DNA of 64,000 bases from Metaphire vulgaris (lineage: Eukaryota; Annelida; Clitellata; Crassiclitellata; Megascolecidae). This document shows, in pieces, positions 51,246 to 62,909 of this stretch. Numbering within the stretch: position 1 is the first letter of the stretch; every line of letters begins with the position of its first letter. A program made the position numbers and the translations under genes. Where the stretch lies: NCBI GenBank assembly GCA_018105865.1, contig CM030837.1, forward strand, positions 5,635,475-5,699,474, read 5' to 3'. The notes beneath the pieces are model-generated. The model had not been told where the DNA came from. It was given only the letters and a program-made list of their open reading frames with translations, and ran no database searches.

Positions 51246-51949
51246 ACGGGCATGGGACTCATAGAAATCTTGTTTTCACTGCTATAATTACAGTAATCTT
51301 GCCTTTAGTTTTATCATTGTTCAATGAATCGCCAGGTGGCGTTATCTAAATGCAGAATATCTAATTTTTTCTTCGCAACGCCCGAATTTTTCAGTGCTTC
51401 TCTTTCACACTTCACGCTTTCTGCAGGATTATTATTTAAAATTGTTATGCATCTATATATGAACTTTTGACAACATTTTAATAGTCTTCAAAAGATCTAT
51501 GCACTTATTTTAGTTAAAAATGTACTAAGTTTCTCACTGTCTACGATTTATCGTAGCTAGCCGTCAAATCTTGCGATACGAACAGGTGACAGGTACATGC
51601 ATTAGTCATCAGAAGTTTTACCTTTAGAGGCAAATTTTAAGTGTTTCTTATCTTTTAGGATATTGGCAATTAGCGTAATTTTGTTGACGTTATTACTAAC
51701 TAGCGCATACTTACCAACTAACCAGAGAGGCTTGACTTGCCGAATGCCGACCTTAAGGCCTGATTTGGTCTCAGTGTGACAGTGTCAGTGACAGTGAGTC
51801 ACTGCGCCTAGCCTAAACAGCGGCGTATAACGCTGTTAACTGCGTGTTGTGAATTGTGATCCGCTTTGAGAAACGAAACGCGGAAACTCCGACAACCGTT
51901 GGTTAAATAGGCAACGGTTGTTTCCGAGGTTGAAGTGGAAGTTATCAGC

Positions 51950-52340
51950 CTTAGATTTCGTGTGCGAATTGTAAACGCAACACTAACTATTCCGTGTTGT
52001 CTGTCGTACGACCGGTTTTCACTGAGGCGACCGTGTTGAGAATGCTGGACGGTGTCGAGGAGGCGACGACGGCGCAATGTCAACGTTAAAGGAGGCGTTC
52101 GAGGCGTTCTGGCGACGCCGTTACGGGCTGGCGGCGCCGTCGTCGGGGGCGGCAAGTCCCCAGTCGGTCCCCACACTTGACTGCTTCGACTGCCACGGGC
52201 AGGCGACGGTCGACGCCGTCCAGCGCAGCCTCGATGAGTGCAGGAAGCGAATGGCCGAGCTCCGAATGAAGATTAGGGACGAGGAGTACCTCGAGGAGTT
52301 CTTCTGCGGGGTCTTGAGGGACGGACTGGCCGCACATCTC
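51950..52340 (+). promoter_or_regulatory. CpG-rich block over the first exon of the BCR-like gene
   Basis: CG dinucleotides are dense here, in contrast to the AT-rich, CpG-poor surroundings. The block covers the presumed 5' UTR and most of exon 1, consistent with a constitutive promoter. No TATA box was identified with confidence, and the transcription start was not located. Confidence 0.45.
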
Positions 52341-53997
52341 AGTTCAACCGACGCCGCCGCTGTCAACGGTACGAAAAAAAACGCAAAGCAAAACTAATTT
52401 AGAGTGCATCCGCCATTGAAAGTTTACTTGGTGTTTCGGTAAGTAGGTAAGTAAGTAGACGAATTTTTATAGCGCTACTCGGAAGCTGGACACAGTTTGT
52501 CAGTTTATTCATGAGTGCTTAATCTAGGTTAAGCGCAGTGCAGTCTGTAGTGCAGTGCTTCTCAAACTGCCAGATGCTGTCGACCTGTAAGTGATTTAGC
52601 AAAATTATTGCGGCCCATCAACTTTCCAAGTTGTTATAATGGCTGTGGTTTTAGTTACTGATTGCTGATACTAACATATTTTTAAGAAACATGCACTGAA
52701 TTAACTACAATTTTTGAAAACTAAATTTATTCAAAACTGTATTTAAGCATTAAAATCAATTCTTGTAGCCTATTTTTGATTAGCACAGAATATTTTTAAG
52801 CAACACTTAGGTAAGAAATAAGGGTTATTTAGTTATTTGGTTTATAGATTATCGAAACATAAGCATAACTTTGATCTGTGGGCATTGGCATAAGCTAGGA
52901 TGAAAAGTGGGACAGGGGCAGCCAACATAGGTCTACCTTTCCCTTCCCTAGCATAGCCTCTCAAAAAGTGGAAGAGCTTGAGCTTATAGCAGCCTAATAT
53001 AAGTGTAGGCCTATGTCTGTGGATTATAGCACCAATTTACATTTGATGTGAACAGTGAGCCTGTTTCTGAGTCGCCAGTTTATCTGATCGTTGTTCAATT
53101 GTGGACAATGCTACTCGAAGTGCAGTTCAAGATTCAAGAATGTTCCTATGTTTTGTTTTAATTACACTCATCTCGGAAAAGCCAGTTCTGCACAAATAAT
53201 AATATTGGATGGAAATTTAGCAAAATCTTTGAAGCCATGTCAGCCAGAGATGTTGAAATATCAAACATCATTGTCAACCCCTCATCAGCAACAATCTGAA
53301 GCAACTTGTCTTCAAGATTAACATTCAGTTCGCTTTTCAGGGGTACAAATGGATTTCGGCTGTTTCATTATTTCAAATTTCAAAATAAATTTCTTACATC
53401 TGCGTGATCCAGTAACTAAACCTCCGCGGCCTGGCACTGGGTCATGACCCACAGTTGGAGTAGCACTGCTATATGGCATGGTTTTCAGTGTGTGGATCCA
53501 GACAGGAAAAGCAGCTGGAAAGTACTTCTATGGATGATAATGGTAAGATTTGAGGTCAGGAGAATGTAAAATAAGACTTGCCATAGGATTCCCCGAAGAG
53601 TTTCTATTTGCTTTCAGTTGCCTGATAAGAGAATAAGTTTTTTCCAACCTCTTGAATCTGGATGGAAGATCATTGACACTAATTGCTGGGTTTTAAGTGA
53701 TAAAATTCCAGAGACAAGTGCTGGTGTAATATAGTATTGACTGGTCTAAGAGTTCTGGTAATTTGATTGTTGGCCAAGTGAGAGTCAGACAGGAAGAGAT
53801 ATGAGTTCAGCTATGTGATTGCACTGATATTGCCTAAGTATGTGGGTTTCAAAAACTGGGTGGCAAGTAATAGGATTGTTTGTACTTTTGAGTCAGTGAA
53901 GTGACATTTGTGCATTTTTAGTAGATTTATCATGAAAGACGTCAAATTTCTATAATGACACCCATCATTGATACATTTATAAATAATAATAACAACA

Positions 53998-54045
<48 letters not shown>

Positions 54046-57000
54046 GTAGTAGTAATAATAATGATGATGATGATGATAATAATAATAATAACAATAATAA
54101 TTTGGAACTTATTATGGTGGCTTATTGTACAAGTACTGCTAGAACCAGGGCCACCAAGAGAAATTCCGGGCCCCGGAACAAAAAAATTGTGGGCACTTAA
54201 GAAAAATTGATCAAGTCTCCGAAAAATCAGACAAGCCCCCCAAAAAACAAAAAAAGTGTTATCAACTCTCCAAAAACACCCTGACAAGCAGAAAAACAAC
54301 TTTTTGTCACCGGATCTGGGCCCCTGAAAACTTCATGGGTCCCGGTACAATGTACCAGCTGCACCCCCTCTCCTCAGGCCTGGCTAGAACACTTAACAAT
54401 AGGAAATACAGGATATCTGGCAAAGCCTATGAATTACTGTGTCACATAACTGTGAACAAACATGAAGGTTTTAGTTTCTGTTTAAGTACGGTACTTCTAG
54501 TGCAGTGGTTCTCAAACTGGGGTACGCGTATCCCCGGGGGTATGCCAGAGGGTTTTCAGGGGGTACGCTGCCCGGAACTGGCGTATGTTAAAATTTTTTG
54601 TTAGAATGTGAAACTTTTTCATGTATAATGTACATTATTGTACATGCATGTGTGTGCATTTACACTGACCGTAATCCTCCAGTCTGCCACATACATGCAA
54701 TCTGTCTGCACGCACGCACACACACTAACAGAGTCACGCTCGCGACGCACACATACCACACATAATATTTGATATACATAATCTGCTGACAGATGGAAAA
54801 TTCAACCCATAGGCAATAGGCATAGTGGCCATAGCCCCTCAACCCAGACGTATGCTCCGTGATATAAATAGCATCAGCCTGCGTAATCACATGGTCAGTG
54901 GTAGCACCAGCAGATTAGGTTGCAATTAACCACAAGTGAGTTGCAGAATAGTGGAGAGCAACCAACGTTTATCATAGTATCTTACGTGAAAATGTGCAGT
55001 CACATTGCATCGAGTGATTTGCTGATGTCTTCCGCGTCATCCTCTTCCTCGTCCTGCTCCTCCTCAACTACACATACGAAGAAACGCCAGTACCAGGAGG
55101 ATTACATCCAGTATGGATTCATCTACATTGTGAAGGATGGTCACGAACTGCCACAGTGCATCATATGTTACAAGGTGCTGTCTGCAGGGGCAATGAAGCC
55201 AAGCTTCCTCAAACGCCACTTCTGTGGATTTCATGCAGACCTTGGCCATCAGGAAGTCGCATACTTCAAGCGGAAGGAGGATGGAATTAAAAGGAGTCGT
55301 CTTGATCAGTCAGGGCAGTTCAGGCAACTGAATGAAGCGGGATTGAAAGCCTCATTTCTGGTTGCTTTGAGGATAGCCAAATAAAAAAGGCACATACCAT
55401 TGCTGAAAGACCTCATCTTGCCCAGTTGCAAAGATATCGTTCGGTCCATCCTCGACGAAGATGCGGCAAAAAAAACTAAATTCTCTGCCCCTCTGTCGAA
55501 CGATACTATTCAACACTGAATTGCTGACATGGCTACTGATGTAAAGCAACAGGTGGTGACAGAAATTTGTGCGGCGCACGTTTGTCAGTGGCGGCGGATC
55601 TTCAGTTAGCACTGTCCAAAACGACCCTCTGAATTGAAGCTCTGGTGGCAGCCAAGCAGGCCCACCCATCTCAATGACTCGGATGTGCATCTGTGGATTG
55701 CAACTGAAGGAGTTTATAATCATCTTTATTCGTGACAAGCACAGCATAAAAAAGTAGTACTAACCAGTAGTACACAACCAAGGAAAACACAAATCAACTG
55801 AACAAAACTAAATAATAATAATAATAAAAATAATAATAAAAATAAACCTAATAATAAACAAATACACTAAGAACAAACTTTAACAGTTTTCTGCTCTCAG
55901 ACAAATTCTAGTAATGCACTGAGCAAAGTACAGTGGCTTCTTCATATCTACTAACAAAGGATGCTTGTCGCTTTTCTACAATAGCATGCATACTAAAACC
56001 CGTCAGGACTTGATATACCTCTATCTGCCTCATGTTTTAAAAATTTTGCTTTACCATAATCAGTCTGTCAAGAGCATTAAGAATACTTTTGTTTGGAAAT
56101 GTGGCTTCCATACCATACAATACAATAGGTAGACAATAGCTCTTTACCAGGTTAACGATATTAATTCTGAAGCTGCAGCTCTGCTGCACTAAACAAGAAT
56201 TAAACGTTTTCATTTTAATTTAGCTTCAGAAATAGATAACCCAAGTCAGCCCTTTTCAGTGTGTCACCCCGAGATACCTAATTTCCTCCACAAATGGCAA
56301 GGCAACACCATCCAGGACCAATACAGCACATGCGATATTGCAACGTGTCCCAACCCTCATCACCATAGATTTCTTCACATTAAATTTCAAATCCAAATCC
56401 ACAAAGTCATTGGTGCAAATATCCAGCATGTGCTGCATGCGGATATAGAGTGTGACACCAATAAGATATCATCAGCATACAATAAACATCCAACAAACAA
56501 ATCATTGATATAGCAGCCATATCCAGAATTTTGATGTTAAAATTACATCATCAATATAAACAGGAAATAGCAAAGGACAAGAACCCCTCCTTGACATTTG
56601 ATTAGCAATACGTGCCACTATAAAATGACTGAAGCTGCGTGACTTGTCTACATGTGGATTTGTTTTTTTGCAACAACAAATATTTTATAACTTTATAGTC
56701 ATCATTTGCAAATGTTTTTTTGGAGGGGATATTGCTCAAAACTTCTTCTACACAAAAAGTTTGAGAACCTCTGTTCTAGTGTCTTTGCCATAGTTATTGA
56801 TGAAGCCACACTATTCTAGACTTTGGCAGCAGCCACTGGTAACATGCAGTCGGCAGGGCCATATTAAGGGGCTGAGGGGCTGAAGCCCCAGGCCCACCAT
56901 AAAAAATAGACCCACCAGTTTTTTAGGTTGTTTTGCTTGTCAGAGATTTTCAAAATTTCTTCAGCTGGAAATTTTACAAGGGCAATTTTCAAATTATGGA

Positions 57001-60000
57001 AGTTGTTTTTTACTAGCCCCAGGCCGTCACCTTAATCCGAGGCAGTCAATTAATGTTACCTGACCCACTTATGAGCAGTAGTAATACCTAGTCGATTCAT
57101 ATCTTTGCCATTTTTATGTTAGATCAGCTTGAGTACTGGATGTACTGGACAGAACGACATTTGATTAGCAATACGTGGTATTATAAAATATGGTGCTGGA
57201 GTCCTATATTTGTTTTTTGAACAACTTAAATAATTTCATAGCTTCCATGTGTTTTCAGTTATTGCTCATTTCTTCTACACCTTTACTCTCATGTTAGAGT
57301 GACTTGAAATATACGTTGTCATGCAATGTCATGACAGCATATATGAAATGACCTTATAAATTTCTTTAGCACTTGTGAAATTGCATCGTTACAGAACTTT
57401 TCAAGTATACATGAGCCCATTCTACCCTCTCCTGTGTCCATGTGACCAACTGATTACTGTAGGTGAATCCTCATTTCCTTTAATTCCTTCATTATCTCCT
57501 CAGGCCTTTATGTCTAAACTTGAAACCGTCCTGTTCCAAATGTCATTTCCTCTGTAGCTATAACAACCTGTGACCTGTCCCACTGCCTTATGGATATACT
57601 GACCTCTGTCTGGCCGATAATTCACCTTGCCTATAGCTATTCCAAGACATATTCAGCGCATACGAATAAGATGCTACTACTGTACCACTTTTCAAAGCGC
57701 TATATAAATTCACAGGATTTTACTTACTTATTTCTTTTAATAATTGTGTGTCACATTTTGCCGGATATTTATTATAATGATCTTGGCAGACAGTTGTATA
57801 TCAGCTTTACTGCCTTTTACTGGTGACTTATTAAAACACAGCAAAACTTGACACATTGATAATTAATCTGTGAAGATGGGAGGAAGGATTTACACGAGGG
57901 AATCATATATTGTGGAATACTCTGCCGTATAATATGACTAGCACAGACTCTTCTGAACTGAACTCTTCACTAAGACCCGGAAACACTTACTTATTTGGAT
58001 TGAGTTACCCGTAATTAGTATGTGTGAAGCGCTCTTGTCGTGGGCTCTAGCCCTGCTACTGCGCTTCATAAATTGACCTGAATAAATAAATAAATTACAC
58101 AGACCATTTTAGTTTTCACTCAGTGCTGGTGGACGTGTGCTGCCCGAGATATAAAATCTCTGACCCGAGGTATTGAACCCAGGCTAATAGATTATTCAAG
58201 CTGTTAAATTAGTACGGTATTTTAAAATGTGTTAAATAATTTCATTGTAATTGACCTAAAAAAGTAACGATAACAAAAAAAGTGGAAAAGTACGAGTAGA
58301 TGAAATGAGTCGATGATGCATTTTCAATTGTTTTTATTATTTATTTTGTGAGGATGTACATATGAATGACTTCTTTCAAGAATTATTTCAACCTCCTAGG
58401 TACATGTGTTAGATGCCATTTAGTTAAATGAAGGGAAATTTGTTTTTCATTATTTATTGAAGGCAATTTCATTGATGTATGTGTTTTTCACGCTCATTCA
58501 GTTTAATATTATGATTTGATTTAATTTCTTTGCATATGCATCTGGGATAATATTAGCAAACGTTATGTTAGAAGTTTTTCGATTTTGTTGCTTATCATTG
58601 TTTGTTATATAGTGGCTGATGATGCGGTCGTAGTGATTATACATGCTACCTGTTTTATTTGAGCCACAGCAATTAAATAATAATTTAGAACTTTGCATCC
58701 CATATTGATTAGCATACTGCTTCATGCTGTTGAATTAAACATGATTAAAACATGGAATAATTGTGTGTGCTTGTGTGTGTAGGTTTGCAGACTGGATGTT
58801 TGGCAGTGCAGTATATTGTGTCTTGCATGGTGACTATACAGAATCTCAGGATTTACTTGATTATATTGGTGATACGTACACACATGCACGCATGCACACA
58901 CACGTGTGCACACGCACTCACACGCACACTCACACATGCGCGCACACGCATATATGTGGAATGGTTGCATTTCAGATAATCATGTAATTGAGAAGACTGA
59001 GAGGACCAAAAGCCACACGATTTTTCCTCACACGGGTGATACGGCAGAAGGAAAGTCGCAGTTGTCTGCGTCAAAACTTCGCGCCACAATTGCTGAGCGA
59101 CGACTTCTGTTTGAGGATCTTTCGAGAAACCCCGATGTGGATGGTGGAGGAGTGGCTTCGATAAAGAAGAAACCGAAGACTTTTGCAAAAAAATCATCCG
59201 TGCCTAAAGGTAACTCGATTCTTGAAGAGAATACTGCTGACGACAGAACAGAGAAAGACGTGTCTGTTTCTAGACCCAGCGATGCATCAGTGTCGCCCGC
59301 AAACCAGAGATGTGAAATAATGAATAGTAATGAGAATATATCTTGCGAAAATGGAGCTGTTGCAATACACGATGCAACGGCTGTTGGTGTAGCGCTGTCC
59401 GTAAATGGAGTCGACGTGGACGGCACTACCGCAAATCAGGAAATGGCAAATGATTCTAGTTGCTCCGAAGTTTTTGCAGCATCAAAAGACTCGGATGATT
59501 GTTCGACGGAAAAGAGTTCGCCTTCTAGCTCCATTCGACGTAAGAACAGAGCCCCTAGCAACGAAAGCACTTCTACGGCGAATACCGAGGACGATAATTC
59601 CGACGATGAGGTCAGCAATCTGTTGGCACTTCGCCAGTCAGTGACTTTTGCAAACAAATGGTGCGAAGGGGTCGATTCTTCGAGATCTCGGCTAGAGGAG
59701 CAGGCCCAGAGGCTCAGCAGGAGGTTCACCCAGATAGCTCATGGCAAAAATGCTGACATATCAAAAATACTGGAGCTGGAGGCTGTTGCAGAAATGCCAG
59801 CGTCTCCGACCCCATCTTTTGGTTGGTATATTTGCTTTGTTCAGTTTAATTTTTACCTAATATGAACATTCAATTTGAACAGTCATCATCCTTTCATTTA
59901 ACAAATAATTTAGCATATCATGTTGGTTTGAATTCATAATTGAGAGCAAAAGGCAATGTCTCAGTATGCTTTTATTTCTCCGTTAAGACCTGAACATTCT

Positions 60001-62451
60001 AGTAAATATCAGATTTCCTAGGACCTATGAAAACTTATAAAGATTTTAAAAATACACACATGCATCCATTTGATGAAGTGTATTAAGTTTGAATCTGGAA
60101 AAAAGTTAATTATATGTATGGACCGACTGTATGACATCTGTTGTTTAACGGAGGTTTATATTATGATGCTGCCATGCCTAGTTTTGTCCGCTTTCTGTTT
60201 TTGTTCTCTTATCTATAAGAAACACAGTACTTCATGTGCCTGGGAAAGTTCAACACGGAACTGTTCTGAATTGAGCGAATGCTATAATTGAATAATGGCA
60301 TTATTACTGGTCCAAAGTCTGTGCCTTAATCAGTTTGTAAATGGCCAAAAGTGTAATCAATTGTTAAGGCTGACCCAATTGAGCATTGAGCATTGTTCTT
60401 AAAGTTTATTTCTTCTGTTGATTATATCCTTATAAGGATTGTCAACCGCCATTTGTGCTCTCTGCAGGGGCTGTCCATTAATTACATCAACAAATTAGGG
60501 ATAGGGGTTTGAAAAAGTTTGACAGTTGTTGACAGGGGAGGTGGGTCAAGAGAAGTTGACGTCAACAATTTCATTTTTAAAATTTATTACAATGGAAAAA
60601 CCCAACAAGCAACAAAATTGTCATCACCACATTTTTACACCCCGAGACTAAAAATAGAAGGTCATCATCACATTTTGACACTTGATGTGCAGAAAAATGC
60701 AAAAAAACATGTCATGTTAAATTCCTTCTAAACTTTTTAGAAGAACCTGTCACTGATCTTACGGGGATCACTGAAAGTTTGACAGCTGTTGACAAGGGGA
60801 GGAGGGTCAAAAATTGTTGACGTAATTAATAGACAGCCCCAAAGGACTAAAACCTGTACAATTGTAATAGCTCTTGGGATAACGACATGGTATGCCCCTT
60901 TGTTCTTGTGCATTATGTTCTTAAACTCCCAATTAATTTAGTGAGTGGTTTTATATTACACCATAAGCCAATAAAAACCAAATCATGATTTATTTTGGCA
61001 ATAACTTTCTGAAATTTTGACCAAGCATGATAAAACTCGGCAGCGATGTAGCTGAGGGGGATTCCCAACATGTTCACGTTGCTGACCACGTGATTTATTT
61101 GTAGCAACTATGTAACGAAACGAAGCACAGCGTAATTATTCATTTACATGATATAAATTTGGCAGCAGTGAGTTGCCAGTGACCATAGTGAGTGGAAGGC
61201 AGGAAGCATCTCCTTCAGCAGGAAGTCGCGTGAAGACCTGACCCTCTCATAAGTGAAGAAGATGGTCATCTTCTGCTGACGAGAAGTTGTGCAACAACTC
61301 GTTTTGATCACATGAACGAACTAGGCAATTGGCTGCTGTCGACTCCTACGCACAGCGCTTCTTCATTCAGGCATTTCAAGTGCAGATCATGGTGAGTGAG
61401 GCCCCGAACAGAATTCTTCGCGGTGGCATCACCAGTTAACCTACAAATGACCGAATTTACGTTCTGATTGCAGTCAAGAAACATGACATTGCAGATGAGA
61501 GACTGTTTTCAATGTGCCCAACGCTCAGGAAGTCAGCAATGATTTCCATTGTGGTATCCAAACTGGGCTGCATCAGTTTCGTCTTCATTAAGCCAGATAT
61601 CTAGGTGAACAACGTCTGCTACTGTGACGTGCTGCTGCAGGAGATGCTTCCTGCCATCTGCTCAGTATGCTTTTACTGTCTGTGCATATTTGATACTGAT
61701 TCTATGGTTACTGCTGCCAATGTTTACCATGCATGCAAATGCATCGTTTGCTACAAATTAAATGTGGTGCTCAATCTGTATACAAATGTGTTGGGGATTC
61801 CCTCAGCTACATTGCTGCTGAGTTTTATCAAGATTGGTCAAAAATTGACAAAGTTGTTACCAAATTAAAAATGGTTTGATTTTATTGGCTCACAGTGCAT
61901 AATATCCCTCATTGTTTATTTAATAATCCAGTATATATGCTAAAAGTAGCTATTTATAATGACTTAATGAAATACGCCTGGCTGCAGAGACAAATGACAG
62001 ACAAATAGATGGGTTTTAAATGGGTTTTAAATTGGCTGTTTACACGTTAACAAACCATGCTTTATGTTGAAAGTTCAGCCAATTTATAATGATAAAGATA
62101 TCTTTTTGGATAATGAAACTCAGATTTATTCTATGTCTGTCTACGATAGTTGCTGTTATTTAATTTTATTTGTATAGCTGGACTCTGTAATGTGCCCTTG
62201 CTCCTGACATTTGGTAATATGGCACACAAGAAATTGTTGGTTTAATAATAATAATAATAATAATTATTATTATTATTATTATAAAAATCTTTGCATGATG
62301 TTACAGTTCAGAATGGATCTGCATTAAAATGTTTTATATTTCTCTAGTGTCTGAGCAACAGGAGCATGTTTCAGTTGGCGATGCAGATTGGGTACCACCA
62401 ACAGCTTTGCTGCTACCTGCAGTGATGGACATTGGTGTTACCCACGAGGAG
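52077..62451 (+). CDS. 5' part of a large plus-strand gene; N-terminus resembles the BCR oligomerisation coiled coil
   Basis: Four exons chain in phase: 52077-52368 (ATG in a CpG-rich block, donor GTACGA), 58791-58868, 58976-59821 and 62348-62451 (donor GTAAGA), totalling 1320 nt (440 residues), and the gene runs on past 64000. Residues 1-97 contain FEAFWRRRYG and then a predicted amphipathic helix, VDAVQRSLDECRKRMAELRM followed by KIRDEEYLEEFF. This pattern resembles the N-terminal oligomerisation domain of BCR (FAEAWKAQF ... ELERCKASIRRLEQEV). Residues 98-123 read DWMFGSAVYCVLHGDYTESQ then DLLDYID. The 846-nt exon is polar, rich in Ser, Asp and Glu, with helical patches LSASKLRATIAERRLLFEDL and LLALRQSVTFANKWCEGV. 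The family assignment is weak; RhoGEF or GAP domains, if present, lie outside. Intron 1 (6.4 kb) is full of transposons. Confidence 0.68.
52553..53468. mobile_element. Decayed hAT-like element related to 54503-56773
   Basis: Left end CAGTGCTTCTCAAACT and right end CACAGTTGGAGTAGCACTG resemble the transposase-bearing element. No matching 8-bp flanks were seen. Confidence 0.45.
53978..54105. repeat. (AAT)n compound microsatellite
   Basis: AAT, AGT and GAT triplets, giving poly-Asn frames. Ends 41 bases before the family O hAT-like element. Confidence 0.95.
54146..54382. mobile_element. hAT-like non-autonomous element, family O
   Basis: Starts CAGGGCCACCAAGAG and ends CTCCTCAGGCCTG, flanked by GCTAGAAC at 54138-54145 and 54383-54390. 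Contains CTGACAAGCAGAAAAACAAC. Confidence 0.78.
54986..55590 (+). pseudogene. Broken BED-type zinc-finger hAT transposase (ZBED5/FAM200-like)
   Basis: One frame runs from an ATG at 54986-54988 through a Ser-rich leader, then KKRQYQEDYIQYGFIYIVKD, a CIIC pair, MKPSFLKRH and FHADLGHQE. This is the C-x2-C...H-x(n)-H plan of the BED finger in hAT transposases and in the domesticated ZBED5 and FAM200 proteins. The same frame passes TAA at 55382-55384 and TGA at 55517-55519 while still reading family-like sequence (DLILPSCKDIVRSILDEDAA, LSNDTIQH), and then loses similarity. The catalytic DDE region is missing, replaced by LINE sequence. The flanking hAT termini confirm its origin; it is not a host gene. 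Confidence 0.8.
55680..56605 (-). mobile_element. LINE reverse-transcriptase fragment inside the hAT copy
   Basis: On the minus strand from 56605 leftwards: a degraded QGG...LLF block with VYIDD, the YADD catalytic box at 56468-56479 (CLLYADDILLVSHS), LDLKFNVKKSMVMRVG, EEIRYLGVTH (start of the thumb), and LVKSYCLPIVLYGMEATF near 56095-56150. The left end is rich in AAT triplets (55803-55870), as expected of a microsatellite-type LINE tail. Frames are disrupted by stops and shifts. The right edge (about 56600) is where hAT terminal sequence resumes, indicating 5' truncation on insertion. Clade CR1/L2-like by motif wording only. Confidence 0.7.
57880..58100 (+). repeat. LINE 3'-end fragment
   Basis: LWNTLPYNMTS-like residues, then KRSCRGL and a GCGCTTCATAAATTGACC end with an AATA tail, resemble the 3' ends at 5475 and 38600. 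A similar but weaker 3' end occupies about 57400-57730 and finishes with GCGCTATATAAATTCA. Confidence 0.5.
58882..58955. repeat. CA/CG-rich repeat filling a 107-base intron
   Basis: CACACG/CACGCA units make up most of the intron between exons 58791-58868 and 58976-59821. A GTGTGT tract (58762-58780) lies just upstream of the first of these exons. Confidence 0.9.
60467..60840. mobile_element. PIF/Harbinger-like MITE, family 1, in intron 3 of the plus-strand gene
   Basis: Starts GGGGCTGTCCATTAATTACA and ends GACGTAATTAATAGACAGCCCC. No clear 3-bp duplication. Internal sequence parallels 50191-50618. Confidence 0.7.
60905..61920. repeat. Long foldback element in intron 3 of the plus-strand gene
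   Basis: About 60905-61095 and 61735-61920 are diverged inverted copies of one sequence. The left arm has TGATAAAACTCGGCAGCGATGT and the right arm the inverse, ACATTGCTGCTGAGTTTTATC. The spacer of roughly 640 bases has no recognised coding sequence. Confidence 0.6.
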
Positions 62452-62856
62452 GTAAGACGTTACTTGTGAAACTGTAACATTTATGTTGAAAGTGACATTG
62501 CTGTTCAATTTGATCAAGTTTAGTGACTCTTTCAAGAGAGTCATTGTTGATTTTATTTAGGATTTATTTATAACCGTCATTCTGTAGTTACCAGTTCCAA
62601 ATCATTGATTTGTTTTCTGGGTGAAAATTCTGTACACTCTTAATTAAAATTCTATGTAATAGTTAGTTTGAATCTAATATGTGGTGATAAACTATATTTT
62701 TGACATTAACAAAGTGTTTTGTGTTGACATTGGCTTGTCTGGATCCAAATTTGCTTTGCAGCCTTTTGAACAGAGTGTGATGATCTTAACACTTATGGAT
62801 CAGATCCTTGGTCCAGTGAAAGACTTAAATCATTATACAAGTCAAATCCACTGCAG

Positions 62857-62858
<2 letters not shown>

Positions 62859-62908
<50 letters not shown>
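62859..62908. repeat. (CA)n microsatellite
   Basis: About 24 CA units in the intron after exon 62348-62451. The remainder of 62452-64000 showed no recognisable exon or element. A shorter (CA)n lies at about 19318-19372. Confidence 0.95.

Positions 62909-62909
<1 letters not shown>

Larger units (their letters stand above)
54503..56773 (+). mobile_element. hAT transposon copy with 8-bp target-site duplication
   Basis: The left end CAGTGGTTCTCAAACT and the right end AGTTTGAGAACCTCTG are inverted repeats. TTCTAGTG flanks the element exactly on both sides (54495-54502 and 56774-56781), the 8-bp duplication typical of hAT insertion. The interior carries a broken BED-finger transposase gene and a minus-strand LINE fragment. 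A second copy of the right-terminal sequence, without a duplication, lies at about 57163-57310. The element sits in intron 1 of the plus-strand gene. Confidence 0.85.

Noticed and set aside
52086..52366. Minus-strand frames in the CpG-rich block
   Set aside because: Shadows of the first exon of the plus-strand gene; GC richness keeps them open.
54920..55384. Host ZBED-type zinc-finger gene
   Set aside because: It lies between hAT termini with target duplications and continues through two stops in the same frame, so it is a transposase remnant.
59028..59729. Minus-strand frames of 132 and 97 codons
   Set aside because: Shadows of the 846-base plus-strand exon 58976-59821.
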